12,075 nucleotides of DNA. Source: Methanobacteriota archaeon. GTDB taxonomy: Archaea; Thermoplasmatota; Poseidoniia; Poseidoniales; Poseidoniaceae. The first letter of the stretch is position 1; each line of letters begins with the position of its first letter. A program made the translations under genes and the position numbers. The notes under the pieces are model-generated. The model saw only the letters and a list, made by a program, of their open reading frames with translations, was not told the DNA's origin and searched no databases. Shown piece after piece: positions 6,800 to 12,075 of this stretch. The stretch spans positions 49,966 to 62,040 of the forward strand of contig PBOE01000003.1 in NCBI GenBank assembly GCA_002725275.1, given 5' to 3'.

Positions 6800-7828
6800 T
6801 CAGTCGTAATTGACCCGGGGTTCACGCACGGTGACGGTGAGGAATTCATCAACCTGGGAAAACGAAGCCTCAGGGCGTTTCCCGTGGGCGCGACACCACA
6901 TGGCGAGCACCGACCCAGCCACCACTGCGGGGAGCGGTGATTGGACGCGAAACACGGTGGAGTCAGCCCCGTCGAGGACGCTTTGGAGAACCTCTACACG
7001 GCCAAAACCCCGTTGGGTGAACTGCTGGGAAAGATGGCCTCCCCAATCCTCGCCGCGTTGCAAGTAGACCGGTTGGTCGGTCGACCGGAAGGCCTCAAAC
7101 GAAGCGTGGACCACGGCCAAGAACAAATCCGGCTCTTCTAGGGCAGCATCGACTTCGCTGGAACCAACGTCACCCGGAACCGTGGTCGGACGACCTCGCA
7201 ACCCGTCAAGGAGCCGTTGAATCACCGACACCGGGAGGAAGAACGAGCGTGCTTGCCCGTTAAACAAGGTTGAACCACGATGATCGAGGTCCAACGTCAG
7301 GGATGCCTTTGGGACGTCCCCTTCCAGTCCAGATGAAAGCCAAGTGAAGGGTTCGACCGGTGGGACCGGGGTCATCTCTCCCTCCTTTGGTTGCAGCACC
7401 ACATCAATGCGCTCGGATGTACGTTGATTCCACTCGAGGTTGAACCGCTGACCGGCCGTGTGTTCACGGTGGGCCAGAAACAGACCAACGGTGATGGCAT
7501 CGTTGGCGGGCATGAGAATGTGCTCGTCCTCAAACCGGCCCCACCCCATGCGGTGGCTGCGTTGGCGAAGATTCGCTTGGACGCGACGACGGCCAAACCA
7601 GCGACCGTACTGAAAATCCTCGCGCTGGCGCAGCATGGTTTCCTCAGCATCGGTGGCGGCGTATATCAGTTTACGGCCAAGCGGGGACGAAAAGCATCCG
7701 TCAAAGGCATGCCAGAAGGACGCAAACTCCACCGTTCCCATCAGAACACAGGCGTGGTGCTGCGGATCAAAGAACAGCCCGTCAGTTCGGAACGTGAAGG
7801 CATCGAGGTGGCCGTTGGTCTCCACCAA
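6800..7828 (-). CDS. Unrecognised 342-residue protein with two similar halves, in operon with glyA
   Basis: I do not recognise a firm family. The protein is soluble, with no signal peptide or membrane segment. Two stretches look alike: residues about 92-145 (RMGWGRFEDEH, then ITVGLFLAHREHTAGQ) and about 272-335 (QRGFGRVEVLQ, then TVFRVQSPLPAVVAGS). Both share a G-aromatic-G-R-x-E core, a beta-rich run and an AG turn some 30 residues on. This resembles the end of V4R-type (4-vinyl reductase-like) sensor domains, but the family's usual cysteines are missing, so that remains a guess. The start is TTG at 7826-7828 or GTG at 7823-7825, with a GGTTGGGATC Shine-Dalgarno-like run just before. It begins only 9-12 bases after the glyA stop and in the same frame, so the two are surely co-transcribed and probably translationally coupled. 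A regulatory or accessory role is possible but unproven. Confidence 0.7.
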   Translation of the reverse strand: MVETNGHLDAFTFRTDGLFFDPQHHACVLMGTVEFASFWHAFDGCFSSPLGRKLIYAATDAEETMLRQREDFQYGRWFGRRRVQANLRQRSHRMGWGRFEDEHILMPANDAITVGLFLAHREHTAGQRFNLEWNQRTSERIDVVLQPKEGEMTPVPPVEPFTWLSSGLEGDVPKASLTLDLDHRGSTLFNGQARSFFLPVSVIQRLLDGLRGRPTTVPGDVGSSEVDAALEEPDLFLAVVHASFEAFRSTDQPVYLQRGEDWGGHLSQQFTQRGFGRVEVLQSVLDGADSTVFRVQSPLPAVVAGSVLAMWCRAHGKRPEASFSQVDEFLTVTVREPRVNYD

Positions 7829-7837
7829 GATCCCAAC

Positions 7838-9151
7838 CTATTCCGGATATCCGGACCGCTCATCTTCGTTGAAACAGTAGCGGACGGTTTGGTGTTGGTC
7901 CTTCAACGCGTGAACGTCAAGCCGGACCTTGGCAGGATCCTCTTCGTGCAACAGGACTCGTGCATAACAGCGGGCAACCTCCTCCATGTCGTCGGGAGTG
8001 AACCCCACCCGGGTGAGTTCCTGCACGCCGAGCCGTAATCCGGAGGGTGAGAGGGCTTTGGTGTCTCCCGGTAGCATGTTCATGTTCGTGATGATCCCGG
8101 CTCGCTCCAGTTGCTGGGCCGCTTTCGCGCCGGCGCCTGAATCAAGCTCGCCGTGGCGTGTGAGGACCTGATGCGATGCGGTGTAGCCTCGACTCTCGGC
8201 CAACACGTCAAACCCTTCACCTGCCAGCGCAGCTGCAAAGGCTTGGGCGTTGGCCACCGTGTCGCGAGCGTAGGCTTCCCCGTATTCCATGAATTCAGCG
8301 AGGGCCATCACCTTCCCAGCAACGTGATGCAGGTGGTAGGATGAAACCACACCGGGGAACATGGCGTTGTTCAGCCGGCGGTGAAAGGCTGGGTCTTCCG
8401 AAGACGAGAGGAGGAATCCACCTTGGGGGCCAGGGAACGTCTTGTGGCTCGATCCGGTCATGAGGTCTGCACCTTCTCGAAGGGGATCTTGGAATTGGCC
8501 GCCGGCGATCAGGCCGAGGACGTGGGCCCCGTCGTAAAGAACTGAAGCACCGACTTCCTTGGCCGCTGAAGCCATCTCTTCCAGCGGGGTCGGGAAAAGG
8601 AACACCGACTGACCGAACAGCGCCACCTTGGGCTGGACCTCACGGATGGTTTTGCAGGCCGCATCGACGTCGGGTTCCATGCGCTCTTCGTCCCACGGGT
8701 ACGTGGTCAGGTTCAGGTCGCGCAACCCCACCGCACCCATGCGTGCGTGCGAAATGTGACCGCCGTCCGCCGTTGAAACCGCCGTGATGTCATCACCAGG
8801 TTTGGCGAGGGTCTTGAGCGCACCGATGTTTGAAACCGTTCCGGAGATGGATTGAATGTTGGCAAAGGCTGCACCGAACACCTGCTGAGCAAGGTCGATC
8901 CCGAGCGCTTCGATGGTGTCGAAATCATCGCAACCCTGGTAGTATCGCTTCCCAGGAAGCCCTTCGGCGTACCGTCCGTGCAAATCACTTCCTACGATGT
9001 CCCGTACGGCAGGGGAGACGATGTTTTCAGAGGCAATCATCCCCCAACCGTGTCGGTAAAGTTCGCCGCTTGACTGCACGGCGCGGCGTACGGTGTCGGC
9101 CAGTTCAAGGTGGTTTGAGGCGGCAGGCCAACCCCCGGGTTGTTGGGACAT
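7838..9151 (-). CDS. glyA: Serine hydroxymethyltransferase
   Basis: A 437-residue cytoplasmic PLP enzyme that interconverts serine and glycine while moving a one-carbon unit to a pterin carrier; folate or a methanopterin cannot be told apart from sequence alone. The PLP lysine is K237 in TGSSHKTFPGPQGG. Other expected residues are S41-E42-N43 (MIASEN), Y61 and E63 (RYAEGLPGKRYY), H132 that stacks on PLP (ADGGHISH), D207 and H210 (LYDGAHVLG), and R373 for the substrate carboxylate (SGLRLGVQELTR). The length is normal. The QELTR ending and the overall pattern look archaeal. The ATG at 9149-9151 lies 56 bases after the stop of the membrane-protein gene. That gap (9152-9207) shows no clear promoter or terminator, and only a weak GGGATG stands in for a ribosome-binding site. 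The 342-residue gene follows directly. Confidence 0.95.
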   Translation of the reverse strand: MSQQPGGWPAASNHLELADTVRRAVQSSGELYRHGWGMIASENIVSPAVRDIVGSDLHGRYAEGLPGKRYYQGCDDFDTIEALGIDLAQQVFGAAFANIQSISGTVSNIGALKTLAKPGDDITAVSTADGGHISHARMGAVGLRDLNLTTYPWDEERMEPDVDAACKTIREVQPKVALFGQSVFLFPTPLEEMASAAKEVGASVLYDGAHVLGLIAGGQFQDPLREGADLMTGSSHKTFPGPQGGFLLSSSEDPAFHRRLNNAMFPGVVSSYHLHHVAGKVMALAEFMEYGEAYARDTVANAQAFAAALAGEGFDVLAESRGYTASHQVLTRHGELDSGAGAKAAQQLERAGIITNMNMLPGDTKALSPSGLRLGVQELTRVGFTPDDMEEVARCYARVLLHEEDPAKVRLDVHALKDQHQTVRYCFNEDERSGYPE

Positions 9152-9207
9152 AACAGGGGAACATCCCGTTCAGTCTTTGAACCCTCGTCAACCGCTGGCC
9201 TGAGGTA

Positions 9208-12075
9208 TCAACTGCGCTCGCTGCGGATGGTGTTCCTCGGAATAAACCGTTTCTGCAGCGGTGTTTCCTTCCCCTGAGCGGCGTCGTTGAGGGCTTGAGG
9301 TTCCTTCTTTCGGACGTAGTTGGTACGACCTCGATAGGCGACTGGACCGATGGCACGCTCCAACAACGGACCGCTTTCCGTGTGCTCTTTTGGACGCTTA
9401 AGCCACCACGCCTTCCCCAACGGTGAGACGCGGGGTGTTTTTGCTTTCTCAAGGGCGATACCGCGCTTGCGTAGCCGTTGACGGACTTTCTTTTCAGGCT
9501 CCTTTGGAAGACGTTCGAACATCCATGCTGGATAGCCAATGTCAAGGACCACACCGTTGACGGTCACGAGTATACCTCCCAGCAACAGGTGATTACCGAT
9601 GGGAATGTTACTGGCTTGCGGGACGGCTTTGTACCGCTTAAGTCGCCGTGCGTACTTGATCATGCCACGCTGGTCTCGATGACGAATCAGGTGTTCCTGT
9701 TGCCTTGAGACACGGCGATAAGAGTAGTTGAGGAACAGCAGCGCACCCAACACCGTCAGTCCCTCAGCATCCCCCACCTCCTGATAGACGAAGATGCCCA
9801 ACACGAACCAGATGGGCAGGAGAACGAGGTATTGGAAGATGCTGGCGAGGATTCCGGACGAGTAGCGGGGTGCGACCGCCCGTCGGGTGGCTTCGTGGGC
9901 AGCGATGAGGACGTTGGCGTTCATGGCCTCGTCCAACCCGCCCTTTTGGAGAACGGCTGCGTAGGCGTTGACAGGAGCAACGTCCATCCACTTCCTGATC
10001 TCTTTCTCCTCATCGAGCAAAAGCGAAACCTCGAGGTGTTCCCGGCCCTTTGTACCGTAGCCAAAGATGACGGCGAGCGCTTGCACCCTCGGATCTTTGC
10101 TGTCGCTTTTGATGATCTCATCGAGCACGGATTTAGCGTCGTGCCACTGGCCCGTGTCGAGCAGACACAGCGCAACGGCGATCCTTGGACGGACGCCGAT
10201 GGGGTCGGACCGAACCAAGGAGAGCGCGAGGTCCAATGCCTCGTCGTAACGCCGCTGAGCCCGCAACAACGCCACCATGGTCAGTTGACCGGTCTGTGTG
10301 AGTTTGTCGTTGTGGAGCACCATTTCCGATGGCTGCGGTTTCCATGATTTCATCATCCGTTGCAACTGCTGAATGTAATCGATGGTGGAGTTGTTTTCCC
10401 AGTCCCACAAATCATCCTCAGTGACGGTCCCGCGCCACGGGTCAAGCCACTCGCACACAAACGACAGGATTTCTGGCTCGTCGTAGCCTTCGGGTTGTTG
10501 TAAACCGTGAAGGGCTTCCCGGGCGGCGTCAAGCCTTCGTAAGGCCATGTATCCGGTGGCGATGAGCATGCGTGCCTCGTCGTTGTCGCCACCGCTCTGT
10601 GCCAGCAGTTTCCGGCTTTCTTCAATCGCCTGCGGCCACAGGCCACGCAAGGCCTTCTCCCACATGGAGGCACGGGACTGCTCTTGCCGTATCAGCGCCT
10701 GGTCACCCGGGAACTCATGGGTTTGAATTCGAATCAGCATGTCGAGGTCCTCGTTGTAAGCAGCGTTCTCAACGAGGTTTTGCAATCGGTCGCCGCCTTC
10801 GAGAAGAACGGCACCTTCTCGGCGCTCGTCCGGATTGAGGTCGAATCGGAGTCGCGTCAAGTGCCCGAACTTGCTGATGGACAACAACCACGTCATGAGG
10901 AAGATGAGTTGACCGACGGCGATGAAGAGCCAGACGGTCAACAATCGCATCTCTTCATCGAAATCGTTCGCCTCCAAGGTGCCCGTGAAAGGCATCAGGT
11001 CCCCGAACTCTTTGTAGCACACCAAAATAAGGAGCAAGACGGTGTAGCCCGAGAATCCCGCAAAAGCGAACGTCAGCTGGCGCGCCTGAGCGGCTTTTTC
11101 CGCTCGAATTTCACGCGGTGTGTCCAACACGACGCCGAACATTCCACCAAACGATTGACCGCCGAGGATGAGGTTTCGCGTGAGTTCGAAAATAAACGCC
11201 AACCCGACGATGGCGATGTTGAGGGTGAGGTAGAGTGAAAGGAATTGAGGGAGCGATTTGATGAACTCCCAGTGGAACAAAAATTCAGAGATCAGGTCAA
11301 TCCTGACGTAAATGGAGTAACCGATGATGCCGCCGAAGTTCAACACCTCCTCAGCGTTGGCAGGGTTGTTGATCATCACGTAAAAAACCGTGAGAATGCC
11401 GTTGAGGGCGGTGATGGGCATCGTGAGCAGGAACAGAACGAGCAACAACGAGAACAACCGACCGAGCAACCCGTTTTTGTCAGGATCGATCGGGTTTTTG
11501 CGACCTCGAGTCGTCCTCCATTTGTTGATCAGCAACATGTTCCAAGACGCCCCCATGATGCGTCCATAGGCGAAGATGGTCGGTGCCATGAAGGTCAACA
11601 TCGCAAAGGCCAGCCATGTGGGCGTGAGGGTGCCTTCGATTTGGATACCGTAAGCGAGAACCAGCAGCGTGATGATCACCAAAAACGCCAGCGTGACCAC
11701 GCGACGGACCAAGTCGGTCCCAACCGATGAACGAACGTCTCGCTGGCGGGAAGCAAGTTGACTGTTGAGCGACTCCCACGGTGAAATCGCCACGGGAATC
11801 AAAATGAGGCCAGCGATGATGTAGAGGTTAAATTCTGCAAAGACAGCAGCATCGAACAACAGTTCGGAAATCAATATGAGTACGCCGGTTAAACCCATCA
11901 TGTACAACAAAACGCCGTAGCCGACCCGGTTGGCCCTCAACAAGCGTCGTGAATCTCGCAAGGTTCTCGTGATTCGGTGCACCTCGTAAAGGTCGTCTTC
12001 AATCTCAAAAGCCACCTGCAGATTCTTGAGCTGTTGAGGGATGAACCATCGCCGAACAAAGAAAGCAATGACCAA
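9208..12075 (-). CDS. Large polytopic membrane protein with central TPR-like region, N-terminus cut by the window edge
   Basis: 955 codons are visible and the frame runs off the window at 12075; the edge TTG is probably internal. I do not recognise the family. Numbering from the edge, hydrophobic segments fall near 51-70, 82-98, 126-143, 152-170, 206-234, 277-298, 336-353 and 378-399. A soluble region of about 330 residues follows (410-735). It contains helix-turn-helix pairs of TPR type, for example around 497-524 (ARMLIATGYMALRRLDAARE) and 595-660 (ALLRAQRRYDEALDLALSLV, then ALCLLDTGQWHDAKSVLDEI). Further membrane segments lie near 741-764, 770-783 and 826-845, followed by a Lys/Arg-rich tail of about 100 residues. 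A scaffold, assembly or transport role is conceivable, but no catalytic motif is evident. It lies 56 bases upstream of glyA on the same strand and may share its transcript. Confidence 0.75.
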   Translation of the reverse strand: MVIAFFVRRWFIPQQLKNLQVAFEIEDDLYEVHRITRTLRDSRRLLRANRVGYGVLLYMMGLTGVLILISELLFDAAVFAEFNLYIIAGLILIPVAISPWESLNSQLASRQRDVRSSVGTDLVRRVVTLAFLVIITLLVLAYGIQIEGTLTPTWLAFAMLTFMAPTIFAYGRIMGASWNMLLINKWRTTRGRKNPIDPDKNGLLGRLFSLLLVLFLLTMPITALNGILTVFYVMINNPANAEEVLNFGGIIGYSIYVRIDLISEFLFHWEFIKSLPQFLSLYLTLNIAIVGLAFIFELTRNLILGGQSFGGMFGVVLDTPREIRAEKAAQARQLTFAFAGFSGYTVLLLILVCYKEFGDLMPFTGTLEANDFDEEMRLLTVWLFIAVGQLIFLMTWLLSISKFGHLTRLRFDLNPDERREGAVLLEGGDRLQNLVENAAYNEDLDMLIRIQTHEFPGDQALIRQEQSRASMWEKALRGLWPQAIEESRKLLAQSGGDNDEARMLIATGYMALRRLDAAREALHGLQQPEGYDEPEILSFVCEWLDPWRGTVTEDDLWDWENNSTIDYIQQLQRMMKSWKPQPSEMVLHNDKLTQTGQLTMVALLRAQRRYDEALDLALSLVRSDPIGVRPRIAVALCLLDTGQWHDAKSVLDEIIKSDSKDPRVQALAVIFGYGTKGREHLEVSLLLDEEKEIRKWMDVAPVNAYAAVLQKGGLDEAMNANVLIAAHEATRRAVAPRYSSGILASIFQYLVLLPIWFVLGIFVYQEVGDAEGLTVLGALLFLNYSYRRVSRQQEHLIRHRDQRGMIKYARRLKRYKAVPQASNIPIGNHLLLGGILVTVNGVVLDIGYPAWMFERLPKEPEKKVRQRLRKRGIALEKAKTPRVSPLGKAWWLKRPKEHTESGPLLERAIGPVAYRGRTNYVRKKEPQALNDAAQGKETPLQKRFIPRNTIRSERS

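Noticed and set aside
6785..6810. T-run (gttcgttttttcag) as a terminator at the end of the 342-residue gene
   Set aside because: The T-run is on the plus strand, whereas the gene is transcribed on the minus strand, where the same bases form an A-run. It could only serve plus-strand transcription, and no plus-strand gene is present.
7391..8038. Plus-strand frame spanning the junction of glyA and the 342-residue gene
   Set aside because: It is antisense to the firm glyA C-terminus and the downstream gene, with no recognisable product.
10684..11730. Plus-strand frames rich in Glu, Arg and Gln opposite the membrane protein
   Set aside because: They mirror Leu/Phe/Ser codons of membrane helices on the true coding strand. 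Their low complexity and lack of features argue against real genes.

Overview
The window reads as a gene-dense archaeal fragment, most likely from a marine Group II euryarchaeon (Poseidoniales) or a close relative. This placement is an inference. It rests on an archaeal-looking serine hydroxymethyltransferase, a very large cell-surface protein built from DxDxDG calcium-binding repeats beside a PKD/Ig-like membrane-anchored protein, and very tight gene spacing with GTG and TTG starts. No rRNA, tRNA or other taxonomic marker is present.

All seven genes I can support lie on the minus strand, so transcription runs from high to low coordinates. First comes a large polytopic membrane protein with a central TPR-like soluble region, whose N-terminus lies outside the window (9208-12075). 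After a 56-base gap come glyA (7838-9151) and, 9-12 bases later, an unrecognised 342-residue protein with two similar halves (6800-7828). The only intergenic space over 100 bases (about 6688-6799) follows and probably holds the promoter for a second block. That block holds the calcium-repeat protein of about 1025 residues (3610-6687), the PKD/Ig-like protein (2034-3554), an Xaa-Pro aminopeptidase (657-2030) and the first 215 codons of mqnC, a radical-SAM enzyme of the futalosine menaquinone route (1-647).

The two surface proteins are made in tandem and have opposite anchoring: the first by an N-terminal hydrophobic segment, the second by a C-terminal transmembrane helix. Both carry many N-x-S/T sites. 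They may work together at the cell surface, with the aminopeptidase handling proline-containing peptides inside the cell. The glyA pair belongs to one-carbon metabolism, with a partner of unknown role. The most unusual observation is a lipoyl/HlyD-like hybrid-motif module set in the middle of the calcium-repeat array. The start of the PKD/Ig-like gene is also problematic. No mobile element, CRISPR array or defence system was found.
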